64,000 nt of DNA from Afipia massiliensis (GTDB lineage: Bacteria > Pseudomonadota > Alphaproteobacteria > Rhizobiales > Xanthobacteraceae). Below are positions 45,266 through 55,532 of this stretch, piece after piece; within the stretch, counting starts at the first letter, position 1, and the number at the start of each line of letters is the position of its first letter. The stretch is taken from the NCBI RefSeq assembly GCF_001006325.2, contig NZ_LBIA02000001.1:1365501-1429500 (forward strand), read 5' to 3'. The notes beneath the pieces were generated by a model. The model did no database searches, was not told where the DNA came from, and worked only from the letters and a program-made list of their open reading frames with translations. Position numbers and translations under genes: made by a program.

Positions 45266-46000
45266 ATGCACACCAATATGCCTACCAAACCCGTTTCAGC
45301 TATGGTCCTCGCAGCCGGTCTCGGCACCCGCATGCGGCCGCTGACGGACAAGATGCCGAAACCGCTGGTGCCGGTTGCCGGCAAGCCGCTGCTCGATCAT
45401 GTGCTCGACCGGCTCGCGGAAGCGGGCGTGACCACGGCCGTGGTCAATGTGCACTACCTTCCCGACCAGATCGTCCAGCATGTCCAAACCCGCCAGTCGC
45501 CGCACGTTGTGATCTCCGACGAACGCGACGTGGTCCTCGGCACCGGCGGCGGCGTGGTGAAAGCATTGCCGCTGCTCGGCGATGCGCCGTTTTATCATCT
45601 GAACGCGGATACGATGTGGATCGACGGCGTGCATCCCAATCTGCTTCGTCTTGCAGACGCCTTCGATCCGGCGCGGATGGACATCCTGCTGCTGATGGCG
45701 CCGACAGCAAACAGCATCGGCTATGCAGGTTCGGGCGACTACGCGATGCTGACCGACGGCGCCCTGCGCAAACGCAAGGAGCATCAGGTGGTGCCGTTCG
45801 TCTATGCCGGCGCCGCCATCATGTCGCCCGCGATTTTCAAGAACGCGCCTTCCGGCGAATTCTCCCTGACAAAGATGTTCGACGCCGCCAACGAACAGGA
45901 GCGGCTGTTCGGATTGCGGCTCGATGGTCTCTGGATGCATGTCGGCACGCCTGAAGCCGTCGAGGCCGCAGAAGAAGCCCTGCTCGCCAGCGTGGCATAA
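45266..46000 (+). CDS. murU: N-acetylmuramate-1-phosphate uridylyltransferase MurU
   Basis: 244-aa nucleotidyltransferase with the signature MVLAAGLGTRMRPLTDKMPKPLVPVAGKPLL, the metal Asp in FYHLNADTMWIDG and the C-terminal WMHVGTPEAV. MurU converts MurNAc-alpha-1-P to UDP-MurNAc in the fosfomycin-resistant recycling route; its association with amgK supports this over a generic mannose-1-phosphate guanylyltransferase. ATG 45278 is an alternative start. Confidence 0.86.
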   Translation: MHTNMPTKPVSAMVLAAGLGTRMRPLTDKMPKPLVPVAGKPLLDHVLDRLAEAGVTTAVVNVHYLPDQIVQHVQTRQSPHVVISDERDVVLGTGGGVVKALPLLGDAPFYHLNADTMWIDGVHPNLLRLADAFDPARMDILLLMAPTANSIGYAGSGDYAMLTDGALRKRKEHQVVPFVYAGAAIMSPAIFKNAPSGEFSLTKMFDAANEQERLFGLRLDGLWMHVGTPEAVEAAEEALLASVA

Positions 46001-46081
46001 ACGCGCCCAAATCGCTCCCGCGCAAGACTCCCCTCGCCCACCCTTCGCATGCCATGATGCCGATCCCGAATCGGAACTTTC

Positions 46082-49000
46082 ATGCGCGTTTTCAACGTCC
46101 CTCCATCTGCGCCGTTTCTTCACACGGTGATCTCGGCGCTTGTCGATGGCCGGCTCGTCGCGGGATTTGACGCGCGCGCGAATCCCGAACGGCTGGCGGA
46201 CGCGACGCTCTATCTGCCGACACGGCGCGCCGGGCGCATGGCGCGCGAGGTGTTTCTCGATGTGCTGCAAACCGACGCGGTCGTGCTGCCGCGCATTGTG
46301 GCCCTCGGCAGCGTCGACGAGGATGAGCTGGAATTCTCCGACGACGGGCAGCTTGGCGGCCCTGAAGCGTCCGTTCTTCCGCCGAAGCTGGACGATCTCG
46401 AGCGCAGGCTGACGCTGGCGCGGCTTGTCGCCGCCTGGGCCAACCTGCAGCCGGCATCGCTCGTCGTCGGCAGCCCCGCATCGACGCTCTCGCTGGCTAG
46501 CGATCTGGCGCGGCTGATGGACGACATGGTGACGCGCGGCGTCGGCTGGGACGCCCTCGACGGCATCGTGCCTGACGAACTCGACATCTACTGGCAGCAC
46601 ACGCTGAAGTTCCTGAAAATCGCCAAGGAAACCTGGCCCGCCTACCTCGCGCAGCTCGAACGTATCGAACCTGCGGCGCGGCGCGATATGTTGATCGCCG
46701 CGGAAGCAAAGCGACTCGCGGCGAACCAAAGGGGTCCGGTGATCGCCGCAGGCTCCACCGGATCGATGCCGGCCACAGCGAAATTCTTGCAAGCCATCGC
46801 GCAACTGCCGCAAGGCGCGGTGGTGCTGCCCGGCCTCGACACCGATCTCGACGCCGCTGCGTGGGACTCGATCGGCGGCGCCGTGAACGCTGGCGATATC
46901 CTTGCGACACCGGCGGCGTGGAGCCACCCGCAGTTCGCGCTGCACGGACTGCTCGCGCGGTTCGGCATCAAGCGCAGGGACGTCGAGCCGCTCGCGGCTC
47001 CCTCAGCTCACGGCCGCGAGGTGCTGACATCGGAGACGATGCGTCCCGCGACATCGAGCGAAAAGTGGCACACGCAACTGGCCGACAAAGCGATCGCGCA
47101 GCGTATCGCGACCGGCACCGAGGGTCTGGCTTTGATCGAAGCCGCCAATCCCGAGATGGAGGCTCTGGCCATCGCAGTGGCGATGCGCGAGGCGCGCGAA
47201 CACAATCTCACCGCGGCGCTCGTCACGCCCGACCGCGCGCTGGCGCGCCGCGTGATGGCGTCGCTCGGCCGATGGAATCTCGCCTTCGACGATTCCGGCG
47301 GCGATTCCCTGATGGATACGTCGGCCGGCATCTTCGCGCGGCTCGCGGCGCAAACCATCGCGGAGGAACTTGCACCTCCCTCCTTGCTGGCGCTGCTGAA
47401 ACATCCGCTGTTCCGGCTCGGGCAGACGCAAGGCGCTTTCACCAAAGCCATCGGCGATCTCGAACTGGCGCTGTTGCGCGGTACGCGGCCGGCCGCGGGC
47501 AGCGAAGGACTGGCGCGGGATTTCGCGCGGTTCCGCACTGAGCTTGGGAAACTACGGCGCAAGGAACCATCCGCGATCCACCGCTCCGAACCGCGCGCGC
47601 AACTCGATGCAGCATCACTCGATGCCGTGCAGGCGCTGATCACCGATCTTGCAGCGGCCTTCAAGCCGCTGGAAGATCTGCGCCCGGGCAAGCCGCATGA
47701 CCTGATCGACTATGCGGCACATCACTACGAAGTCCTCAAGCGCCTGTCGGGCGATGACAAGGGCGTTGCTCTCGCCTTCGAGGACTCCGATGGCAGCGCA
47801 TTGTCGAAGGCTTTCGATGACCTGTTTCAGGCCTGCGGCGTATCCGCCGACGACAAACCCGCGCCAAGCGGCCTGACGCTCGCTCCCCGCGACTATCCGG
47901 ATGTGTTCCAGACGGCGTTCGGCGACCGCATCGTGCGCCGGCCGCAGTCGGTGGCGTCGCTTCGCATCTATGGCCCGCTCGAAGCGCGTCTGACGGAGTG
48001 CGACCGCGTAATTCTCGGCGGTCTCGTCGAAGGCGTGTGGCCACCCGCGCCGCGCGTCGATCCGTGGCTGAGCCGCCCGATGCGGCATCAGCTCGGTCTC
48101 GATCTGCCCGAGCGGCGCATCGGACTGTCGGCCCACGACTTCGCGCAACTGCTCGGCACCCGCGACGTCATCCTGTCGCGCGCGGCGAAAGTCGGCGGCG
48201 CTCCTGCCGTAGCCTCACGCTTCCTGCACCGGATGGAAGCCGTGGCCGGAAAAGACCTCTGGGCACGCGTCAAGGACAAGGGCGACACTTATGTCCGCTA
48301 CGCCAACGAACTCGATCGGCCGGACAATGTCGCACCAATGCCGCGTCCGGAGCCGAAGCCGGATGTCGCGCTTCGTCCGCTCAGCATGTCGGTCACCGAA
48401 ATCGAGGACTGGCTGCGCGATCCCTACACGATCTACGCCAAGCGCATTCTTAAGTTGACGCCGCTCGATCCGGTGGACATGCCGCTGACCGCAGCGGATC
48501 GCGGATCGGCCATCCACGAGGCGCTGGGAGAATTCACCGCCCGGTTCGCGAACGCGTTGCCGGATGATGTCGCCGCAGCGCTGCGCGAGATCGGCAGCAC
48601 GCACTTTGCGCCATTGATGGAGCGTCCCGAGGCGCGAGCATTGTGGTGGCCGCGATTCCTGCGCATCGCCGACTGGTTCGCCGGCTGGGAAGCCCGGCGG
48701 CGGTCAGACGTGATCCGCGTCGATGCCGAAATCCGCGGCGAGATTCCAATCCGTCTGGACAATGGTCGCACGTTCAGACTCTCCGCACGCGCCGATCGTA
48801 TCGAGCATCGCACCGGCAACAGCTACGCGATCCTCGACTACAAGACCGGCCAGCCGCCGAGCGCGAAGCAGGTGCGTCTTGGCCTGTCGCCCCAGCTCAC
48901 ACTGGAAGCGGCAATCCTGCGCCGCGGCGGATTCGACAACATCCCCGCCAGCGCGTCGGTTGGCGAGCTGGTTTACGTCCGGCTCAGCGGCAACAACCCG

Positions 49001-49240
49001 CCGGGCAAGGCAACCGTGCTGGAACTGAAGCTCAACAAAAGTGACACACCGCAGCCGCCAGATGAAGCGGCGGATGAGGCCCTGCAGAAGCTCGAAGGCC
49101 TGATCCGCGAATTCGAGAATCAGGACACGCCCTATCGCTCCGTCGTCCTGCCGATGTGGGAGAACCGCTACGGCAATTACGACAACCTCGCGCGCATCAA
49201 GGAATGGTCCGCCGGCGGCATGGGGGACGACGAGGAATGA
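46082..49240 (+). CDS. addB: Double-strand break repair subunit AddB
   Basis: AddB is the partner of AddA in the alphaproteobacterial recombination helicase-nuclease. The 1052-aa protein has a helicase-like N-terminal region in which the Walker A place reads LPTRRAGRMARE and so looks inactive. The C-terminal PD-(D/E)xK nuclease has YAILDYKTGQPPSAKQ. The cysteines that hold the iron-sulphur cluster of Bacillus AddB are not seen around the nuclease. Its stop overlaps the addA ATG. Confidence 0.93.
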   Translation: MRVFNVPPSAPFLHTVISALVDGRLVAGFDARANPERLADATLYLPTRRAGRMAREVFLDVLQTDAVVLPRIVALGSVDEDELEFSDDGQLGGPEASVLPPKLDDLERRLTLARLVAAWANLQPASLVVGSPASTLSLASDLARLMDDMVTRGVGWDALDGIVPDELDIYWQHTLKFLKIAKETWPAYLAQLERIEPAARRDMLIAAEAKRLAANQRGPVIAAGSTGSMPATAKFLQAIAQLPQGAVVLPGLDTDLDAAAWDSIGGAVNAGDILATPAAWSHPQFALHGLLARFGIKRRDVEPLAAPSAHGREVLTSETMRPATSSEKWHTQLADKAIAQRIATGTEGLALIEAANPEMEALAIAVAMREAREHNLTAALVTPDRALARRVMASLGRWNLAFDDSGGDSLMDTSAGIFARLAAQTIAEELAPPSLLALLKHPLFRLGQTQGAFTKAIGDLELALLRGTRPAAGSEGLARDFARFRTELGKLRRKEPSAIHRSEPRAQLDAASLDAVQALITDLAAAFKPLEDLRPGKPHDLIDYAAHHYEVLKRLSGDDKGVALAFEDSDGSALSKAFDDLFQACGVSADDKPAPSGLTLAPRDYPDVFQTAFGDRIVRRPQSVASLRIYGPLEARLTECDRVILGGLVEGVWPPAPRVDPWLSRPMRHQLGLDLPERRIGLSAHDFAQLLGTRDVILSRAAKVGGAPAVASRFLHRMEAVAGKDLWARVKDKGDTYVRYANELDRPDNVAPMPRPEPKPDVALRPLSMSVTEIEDWLRDPYTIYAKRILKLTPLDPVDMPLTAADRGSAIHEALGEFTARFANALPDDVAAALREIGSTHFAPLMERPEARALWWPRFLRIADWFAGWEARRRSDVIRVDAEIRGEIPIRLDNGRTFRLSARADRIEHRTGNSYAILDYKTGQPPSAKQVRLGLSPQLTLEAAILRRGGFDNIPASASVGELVYVRLSGNNPPGKATVLELKLNKSDTPQPPDEAADEALQKLEGLIREFENQDTPYRSVVLPMWENRYGNYDNLARIKEWSAGGMGDDEE

Positions 49241-52200
49241 GTTCTCCGCGCAAGAATATCCCCGATGCCGTGCGCGATGCGCAGGTGCGCGCATCGAATC
49301 CCGACGCATCCGCCTTCGTCGCGGCCAATGCCGGATCGGGCAAGACCCATGTGCTGGTCAACCGCGTCATCCGGTTGCTGCTCACCGGCGTCCCGCCGGA
49401 GAAAATTCTCTGCATTACTTTCACCAAGGCGGCTGCCGCCAACATGGCGCAGCGTGTGTTCGAGACGCTGGGCCGCTGGGTCACGCTGCCCGACCGCGAA
49501 CTCGACGAGGCGATCCGTGCCATCGGCGCGCCCGCGGCCACTGCAGATGCTCGTTTGCGCGCACGTAAACTGTTTGCCGGCGCGCTCGAGACTCCCGGCG
49601 GGCTGAAAGTGCAGACCATTCACGCGCTCTGCACCCGGCTGCTCCAGCAGTTTCCGTTCGAGGCCAACGTGCCCGCACGCTTCGCGGTGCTCGATGATCG
49701 CGACCAGAACGAGATGATGGAGCGCGCCAATCTTGCGGTGCTGCTGGAAGCCGCCCGCGCGCCCGACAGCGCGGCCGGACGGGCGCTCAACATTGCAATG
49801 TCCGCCGCCGCCGATGTGACCTTCAAGGACGTGGTGCGCGAGGCTTGTCTGAGCCGCGATCATTTCATCAAATGGTCGGACAGCGCCGGAAGCTTTGACG
49901 CTGCGTTGAAGCAAGTCACGCAGGCCCTCGGGGTCGGCGCCGATGTGCGCATCGAGGATGTCGAGCGGGAGATTGTCGATGGACCGAACCTGCCTTGCAG
50001 CGAGTGGCAGGCGGTCGCCGCGGCGCTCGATGGCGGCAGCCCGGCCGATGTCACGCAGGCCGAGCGCTTCCGGATTGCCGACGGTCTTACCGACCGCACT
50101 CAAGTCGAAGCCTATCTCGATATCTTTCTGACGGAAGTGAAGGGCGTCACGGGGCCTCGCAAAACCCTGATGACCAAGGCGCTCGCGAAGCTGCAGTCCT
50201 CGCTGGCGGCGCGGATGGATGCGGAGCAGGCACGCGTCCTTCAACTGGACGAGAAACGACGCGCGGTCATGCAGCGCGACCGTGCTCTGGCGCTTTTTGT
50301 GATCGCCACTGTCGCTGCCGCAAACTACCGGCGCGAAAAGCAGGAGCGCGGCCTGCTCGATTACGATGATCTGATCGACAAGACCTACGACATGCTGACC
50401 AACGTGTCGTCCGGCTGGGTGCACTTCAAGCTCGACCGCGGCATCGATCACGTCCTGATCGACGAGGCGCAGGACACCAGCCCGCGGCAATGGGACATCA
50501 TCGAACGGCTCACGTCCGAATTCACCTCGGGCGCAGGCGCGCGCGACGGCGTCAAGCGCACGATCTTCGCGGTCGGCGACGAGAAGCAGTCGATCTTCTC
50601 GTTCCAGGGGGCCGCGCCGCGCGAGTTCGATCATCGCCGCCGCGAGATGAAAGAACGGTTTGAAGCCGCCGGACTGCGGTTCGATCCGGTGTCGTTCACC
50701 TATTCATTCCGCTCAGGCGAAGGCGTGCTGCAGGCGGTCGCGAGCACGTTCAAGACATCCGAGATCTACAAGAGCATCACCACCGACCTCGACGGAATGC
50801 CGCCGCATATGGCGCTGCAGGACGCCGCGCCTGCGCTGGTCGATCTGTGGGAAATCGAGGTTCCCGATGCGCGCGACGACGTTGAGGGCTGGCGCGCGGC
50901 GTTCGACGCCATCGCCGAGACCAGTCCCGAGGTACGGCTGGCGCGGCGGGTTCAGAACGAGATCAAATCGCTGATCGGCGCGCGCACCATGACTGGCCCG
51001 CGCGACAAACGACGCCCGCTGCGTTACGGCGACATGCTGGTGCTGGTGCGGCGGCGCGGCCGCGCCTTCGACGCCATCATTCAGGCGCTCAAGCATGCCG
51101 GCATTCCCGTCGCCGGCGCCGACCGGCTGAAGCTGACCGAGCACATCGCAGTCATCGACCTGATGAATCTCGCCGATGCGCTCTTGTTGCCGCGCGACGA
51201 TCTGGCGCTGGCGGTGGCGCTGAAAAGCCCCCTGTTCGGTCTCGACGACGACGATCTTCAAATCCTTGCACCGCATCGCAAGGGCACATTGCGCGACGCG
51301 CTTACTGAACACGCCGTGGACAACAGCAAGATCGCAGCAGCTCTAAAGCGATTAGAAAGTTACGAAGATCGATTTGCAGAGACCACACCGTTTTCGTTCT
51401 ACGCCTGGCTGCTCGGCGGCGATCGCGGCCGCGCGCGCATTCTCAAGCGGCTGGGGCCCGAGGCCGACGACGCCATCGATGAATTTCTCGAACTGGCGCT
51501 GACCTATGAGCGGAAAGCGCCCGCCTCGTTGCAGGGATTCATGGCATGGCTGCGCGCCGCCGACACCGAAGTGAAGCGCGACATGGAAATCGCGCGCGAC
51601 GAAGTGCGCGTCATGACGGTGCATGGCTCAAAAGGCCTTGAAGCGCCCGTGGTGTTCCTTGTCGACACCACCACTTCGCCGGCGGACACCCAGCGGATGA
51701 ACCTCATTCGCATGCCGCAGGGCAACGCAGCACCGAACGCACCGGCGGTCGTGCTGTGGGCCGGCAAGAAGGCCTACGATCTTCCTGTGGTGGCGGCGGC
51801 GCGCGACACCATGAAAGCCGACACCGAAGACGAGTACCGGCGGCTGTTGTATGTCGCGATGACGCGCGCGGCGGATCGCCTGATCGTCGGCGGCGTGCTC
51901 CCCGGCAACATGCGGTCCGTGCGGCAGCTGTCGTGGTACGATCTCATCCAGAAGGGTCTCGCAGACCCAGAGTCCGGCCTGCAATGCGAGATCATTGAAA
52001 CCGGATTCGGGCCGGTGAAACGCTATGCGCGTCTCGCGGATGCCCAACCGCCGGCAGAGACCGCTGCACCGGTTCAGGAAATGCTCGCGCTCGCGCAATT
52101 TCCGGGCTGGCTGAAAACTCCCGCGCCCAGGGAAACGCCCGCAGACATTCTGCTGCGTCCCTCCGATCCATCCGAGGCCGATGCGGAAGGCCGCGCGATC

Positions 52201-52755
52201 GTCACTGACGAATCCCGCACCGCGCGCGAACGTGCCTTGAGGCGCGGAACACTGATCCATCGGCTGCTGCAATCGCTCCCCGATGTTGTCATCGAGCGGC
52301 GCGAAACCGCCGCGCGCGACTTCCTTCAGCGCAACGCGAAGCAGCTTTTCACAGAAGACGAACGCGCCGCACTCGCCGAGCAAGTGATCGCGCTGATCGA
52401 GACGCCCGCCTTCGCGCCCCTGTTTGCGCAAGGCAGCCGCGCCGAAGTCTCGATCGCGGGCCGTGTGGCGCGGCGCGGCCGCCCGCCCGCGCTGGTGTCC
52501 GGCCAGATCGACCGGCTGGTGGTGACAGCGAGCGATGTCCTGATCGTCGACTACAAGACCAATCATGCCCCGCCCCGCTCGGCTGCCGAGGCCCCGCAGG
52601 CCTATGTGCGGCAGCTCGCGCTTTATCGTGATGTGCTGCAGCGGCTTTATCCCGGCCGGAAGGTGCGCTGTGCACTGCTGTGGACAGAAACCGCCGCCAT
52701 GATGGAAATTCCGGCCTCCGCGCTGGACGCAGAGCTGCAATCGCTGGTTTCCTGA
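49237..52755 (+). CDS. addA: Double-strand break repair helicase AddA
   Basis: UvrD-type helicase plus nuclease, 1172 aa. Walker A is AANAGSGKTHVLVNRVIRLL near residue 30, Walker B VLIDEAQDTSPRQWDI, motif III VGDEKQSIFSFQGA, motif VI YVAMTRAADRLIVGG, and the C-terminal nuclease has VLIVDYKTNHAPP. Start 49237 overlaps the addB stop (ATGA) after a GAGGA site; the longer frame from 49156 lies within addB. Confidence 0.95.
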   Translation: MSSPRKNIPDAVRDAQVRASNPDASAFVAANAGSGKTHVLVNRVIRLLLTGVPPEKILCITFTKAAAANMAQRVFETLGRWVTLPDRELDEAIRAIGAPAATADARLRARKLFAGALETPGGLKVQTIHALCTRLLQQFPFEANVPARFAVLDDRDQNEMMERANLAVLLEAARAPDSAAGRALNIAMSAAADVTFKDVVREACLSRDHFIKWSDSAGSFDAALKQVTQALGVGADVRIEDVEREIVDGPNLPCSEWQAVAAALDGGSPADVTQAERFRIADGLTDRTQVEAYLDIFLTEVKGVTGPRKTLMTKALAKLQSSLAARMDAEQARVLQLDEKRRAVMQRDRALALFVIATVAAANYRREKQERGLLDYDDLIDKTYDMLTNVSSGWVHFKLDRGIDHVLIDEAQDTSPRQWDIIERLTSEFTSGAGARDGVKRTIFAVGDEKQSIFSFQGAAPREFDHRRREMKERFEAAGLRFDPVSFTYSFRSGEGVLQAVASTFKTSEIYKSITTDLDGMPPHMALQDAAPALVDLWEIEVPDARDDVEGWRAAFDAIAETSPEVRLARRVQNEIKSLIGARTMTGPRDKRRPLRYGDMLVLVRRRGRAFDAIIQALKHAGIPVAGADRLKLTEHIAVIDLMNLADALLLPRDDLALAVALKSPLFGLDDDDLQILAPHRKGTLRDALTEHAVDNSKIAAALKRLESYEDRFAETTPFSFYAWLLGGDRGRARILKRLGPEADDAIDEFLELALTYERKAPASLQGFMAWLRAADTEVKRDMEIARDEVRVMTVHGSKGLEAPVVFLVDTTTSPADTQRMNLIRMPQGNAAPNAPAVVLWAGKKAYDLPVVAAARDTMKADTEDEYRRLLYVAMTRAADRLIVGGVLPGNMRSVRQLSWYDLIQKGLADPESGLQCEIIETGFGPVKRYARLADAQPPAETAAPVQEMLALAQFPGWLKTPAPRETPADILLRPSDPSEADAEGRAIVTDESRTARERALRRGTLIHRLLQSLPDVVIERRETAARDFLQRNAKQLFTEDERAALAEQVIALIETPAFAPLFAQGSRAEVSIAGRVARRGRPPALVSGQIDRLVVTASDVLIVDYKTNHAPPRSAAEAPQAYVRQLALYRDVLQRLYPGRKVRCALLWTETAAMMEIPASALDAELQSLVS

Positions 52756-52962
52756 GGCTCTGCCTGCCGTCCATGGCCCGAATGGCGGGGTTAACCCCTT
52801 GAATCGGAGCCCATTCCGGGCGCTGAGCCGGCGGCGGCCGATGGAACACGTCGCGGTGACCAGCCTTGACCCCGCAGGGGCGCATTCATAGGTTGGTCCT
52901 ACGTTTCTTGCGCGCGATTCTTCAAACAGACCCCGCGCCTTTCATCCAATGAGGCAGATCAC

Positions 52963-53283
52963 ATGAGTGTGGGTAAGGTTTCGGACAACGATTTTGATGC
53001 GGAAGTTCTCAAGGCGGACGGCCCGGTCGTGGTCGACTTCTGGGCGGAATGGTGCGGCCCGTGCCGCATGATCGCGCCAGCGCTCGACGAGATCGCCGGT
53101 GTCATGGGCGACAAGGTCAAGATCGTGAAGCTCAACGTCGACGAGAGCCCGAAGACCGCGTCGAAGTACGGCGTGATGTCGATCCCCACCCTGATGATCT
53201 TCAAGGGCGGCGAGATGGCCTCGCGTCAGGTCGGCGCAGCTCCGAAGGCCAAGCTGCAGCAGTGGATCACCGCTGCGGTCTGA
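52963..53283 (+). CDS. trxA: Thioredoxin
   Basis: Standard 106-aa thioredoxin with the redox site [20 protein letters not shown] and the cis-Pro in [13 protein letters not shown]. The addA-trxA order is typical of this group. Own ribosome-binding site and terminator. Confidence 0.96.
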   Translation: MSVGKVSDNDFDAEVLKADGPVVVDFWAEWCGPCRMIAPALDEIAGVMGDKVKIVKLNVDESPKTASKYGVMSIPTLMIFKGGEMASRQVGAAPKAKLQQWITAAV

Positions 53284-53306
53284 TCGCGCGTTCAGATGAA
53301 TCTGAG

Positions 53307-53335
53307 AACGGCCGGCGCAAGCTGGCCGTTTTTGT
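53307..53335 (+). terminator. Intrinsic terminator after trxA
   Basis: AACGGCCGGC pairs with GCTGGCCGTT (one G-U) around GCAA, followed by TTTGTTT. Confidence 0.85.
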
Positions 53336-53372
53336 TTGGGCGTCTTGCTGAGGTCTTGAGAGATCTCTCACG

Positions 53373-53497
53373 GTCGTCCCCGCGCAGGCGGGGACCCATA
53401 CGCCCTGAGTTTCCGATTTGAGGGAGATGCTAGAGCAGTCTTCGTATCATCATCACCTCGTTCGGTGGTTATGGGTCCCCGCCTGCGCGGGGACGAC
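53373..53497. repeat. GTCGTCCCCGC inverted repeat, copy 4
   Basis: 125 bases. Arms GTCGTCCCCGCGCAGGCGGG and complement; centre resembles the copy at 54031 (TTGAGGGAGATGCTAGAGCA versus TTGAGAAAGATGCTGGAGCA, and a shared CGTTCGGTGGTTATGGG). Confidence 0.87.
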
Positions 53498-53629
53498 GAT
53501 TGAGTGTGACGCGACAGCGTGCGACTTTCCAGATTCAATTTTCAAACAGCCACTTTCGTTTGCGCACGCAAGTTCGTTCTCGCGCATTGCGCGAGTTGGT
53601 TTTCAGTTTTGCCCCTTTAAAAGGGAGGG

Positions 53630-53710
53630 GCATGGAGCGCCGCGAGGCGCAAATGTGTTGTCTCGCTTCCTTTGCGAAGGAAGCGCATCGCCTTGCGGCG
53701 CTCCATTGCG
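53630..53710. repeat. Long imperfect hairpin in the trxA-folC gap
   Basis: GGAGCGCCGCGAGGCG pairs with CGCCTTGCGGCGCTCC (one mismatch), with an inner GCTTCCTTTGCGAAGGAAGC hairpin. Further small palindromes (GGCGGCTTTCGCCGCC near 53771; ACGTGTGTGCGAGACACGT near 53864) follow. Confidence 0.6.
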
Positions 53711-54030
53711 GGATTTTGGGCGAGGGGAGCGTTCTTCCGGGACAGGACAAGCGCTTTCACGCCCCGATCCGGCGGCTTTCGCCGCCTTCATCCTGTCCGC
53801 GTCCAGCCACTCAAGGCAGAGCCACGTAGTTGGCCCGGACGCTGACCCCAGCCTCCCGGACGACGTGTGTGCGAGACACGTGCGCAGGCGCCGCATCCTG
53901 CTCCGCTTCAAAAGCGCCCTCGAGAAGCGCCCCTCATGAACAGGACGTGTCGAACATAAGAGAGGTCCGGAGCGCGGGGATTGGTATGCCCATCACGAAA
54001 TGTTTCGAAGGCTGTTCCAAACCTCTCCGG

Positions 54031-54155
54031 GTCGTCCCCGCGAAAGCGGGGACCCATACTCCCAGAGTCATCGACTTGAGAAAGATGCTGGAGCAATCGT
54101 CTGGCCATCACCACGACGTTCGGTGGTTATGGGTCCCCGCTTTCGCGGGGACGAC
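54031..54155. repeat. GTCGTCCCCGC inverted repeat, copy 5
   Basis: 125 bases. Arms GTCGTCCCCGCGAAAGCGGG and complement, ending 18 bases before the folC stop. Confidence 0.87.
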
Positions 54156-54173
54156 GTTGGCAAAGCACTACAA

Positions 54174-55532
54174 CTACGCCGGCAGCGTTCCGTTCTCGGT
54201 CAGCACATGTCCCGCCAGATACAGCGACCCGGTGATGAGAATGCGCGGCGGCACCTCATAGGCAAGCTTCGCGACCGATCGCAGCGCCGCCTCGACGCTC
54301 GAAGCCGTCTCGACCCGCATGCCGAGCTGCCGCGCGGCATCGGCCAGCACCTCGGGCGCCATCGTATTGTCCTGATCGGGAATTTTCACCGCGATGATAT
54401 GCCGTGTCAGTCCGGCGAAATTCGCGAGAAATCCGCCGGCATCCTTGTTGCCCATCATGCCCACGATCACGACCAGCGGGCGCGACACCCGCTCCTCGAG
54501 ATCGCCGAGCGCTGCCGCGATCACGCGGCCGCCGTCGGGATTGTGCCCGCCGTCGAGCCACACCTCGGCGTCCTTCGGCGCGGCATCGACCAGCGCGCCC
54601 GACGTCAGCCGCTGCATCCGTGCCGGCCATTCGGCGCGCGCGATGCCTTGCTCGAACGCGGACGGCTCGATCTTCAGGGAATCGATGGCGCGCAGCGTGG
54701 CAATCGCGAGCCCGGCATTGTCGAACTGATGCCGCCCGAACAGCCGCGGCGCGGACAGATCCAGCAGGCCGCGCTCGTCCGAATAAACCAGCCGCCCATG
54801 CTCGACATTGACATGCCAGCCTTCGGTCGCCGCATGCAGCGGCGCGCGGGCGCGCTTGGCGGTCTGCTCGATCACCGCAATCGCCTCGCCCGGCTGCTCG
54901 GCGCAGATCACCGGCACGCCCTTCTTGATGATGCCGGCCTTTTCAGTCGCGATCTTGGTCAGCGTGTCGCCGAGGAATTCGATGTGGTCCATGCCGATCG
55001 GCGTGATGACGCTGGCCAGCGGCGCATCGATCACGTTGGTGGCATCGAGCCGCCCGCCGAGGCCGACCTCCAGCACCACCACATCCGCCGGATGTTCGGC
55101 GAACAGATGAAACGCCGCGGCGGTTTCGATCTCGAAGATCGTGATCGTCTCGCCGCCATTGACGCGCTCGCAGTGATCGAGCGCCGCGCGCAACTGGTCG
55201 TCGGTGACCAGCACACCGCCGCCCACTCGGCCCAGACGAAAGCGCTCGTTGAAGCGCACCAGATGCGGCGATGTATAGACATGCACGCGCAGGCCGGCCG
55301 CTTCGAGAATGGCGCGCAGGAACGCCACCGTCGATCCCTTGCCGTTGGTGCCGGCGACATGGATGACGGGCGGAATGCGCCGCTCGGGATGATCGAGACG
55401 GTCGAGAATCCGCCACATCCGGTCGAGCGTGAGATCGATGCGCTTGGGATGCAGCGATGCGAGGCGCGCAAGAATGTCGTCGTAGGACGGCGACGAGTTC
55501 TTGGACGGATCTTTGGCCGCAGGCGAGGTCAC
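54174..55532 (-). CDS. folC: Folylpolyglutamate synthase / dihydrofolate synthase
   Basis: FolC adds glutamate to dihydropteroate and folates. The Mur-ligase-like ATP loop is [30 protein letters not shown], the [13 protein letters not shown] motif and [14 protein letters not shown] are typical. Length 452 aa. It is the last gene of trpF-trpB-trpA-accD-folC, and its start overlaps the accD stop by 4 bases. Confidence 0.95.
   Translation of the reverse strand: MTSPAAKDPSKNSSPSYDDILARLASLHPKRIDLTLDRMWRILDRLDHPERRIPPVIHVAGTNGKGSTVAFLRAILEAAGLRVHVYTSPHLVRFNERFRLGRVGGGVLVTDDQLRAALDHCERVNGGETITIFEIETAAAFHLFAEHPADVVVLEVGLGGRLDATNVIDAPLASVITPIGMDHIEFLGDTLTKIATEKAGIIKKGVPVICAEQPGEAIAVIEQTAKRARAPLHAATEGWHVNVEHGRLVYSDERGLLDLSAPRLFGRHQFDNAGLAIATLRAIDSLKIEPSAFEQGIARAEWPARMQRLTSGALVDAAPKDAEVWLDGGHNPDGGRVIAAALGDLEERVSRPLVVIVGMMGNKDAGGFLANFAGLTRHIIAVKIPDQDNTMAPEVLADAARQLGMRVETASSVEAALRSVAKLAYEVPPRILITGSLYLAGHVLTENGTLPA

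Larger units (their letters stand above)
53284..54173. other. 890-base gene-free region with two repeats and a hairpin-rich block
   Basis: Between trxA and folC (convergent) I find no credible gene. It holds the trxA terminator, two GTCGTCCCCGC repeats (53373-53497 and 54031-54155) and, between them, a block dense in palindromes. Open frames through it (both strands) are Arg/Ser/Pro-rich, without start signals. Confidence 0.6.

Noticed and set aside
53418-53939. Possible 173-codon gene between trxA and folC
   Set aside because: It starts inside a repeat, runs through hairpins, has a Ser/Arg/Pro-rich composition and no ribosome-binding site.
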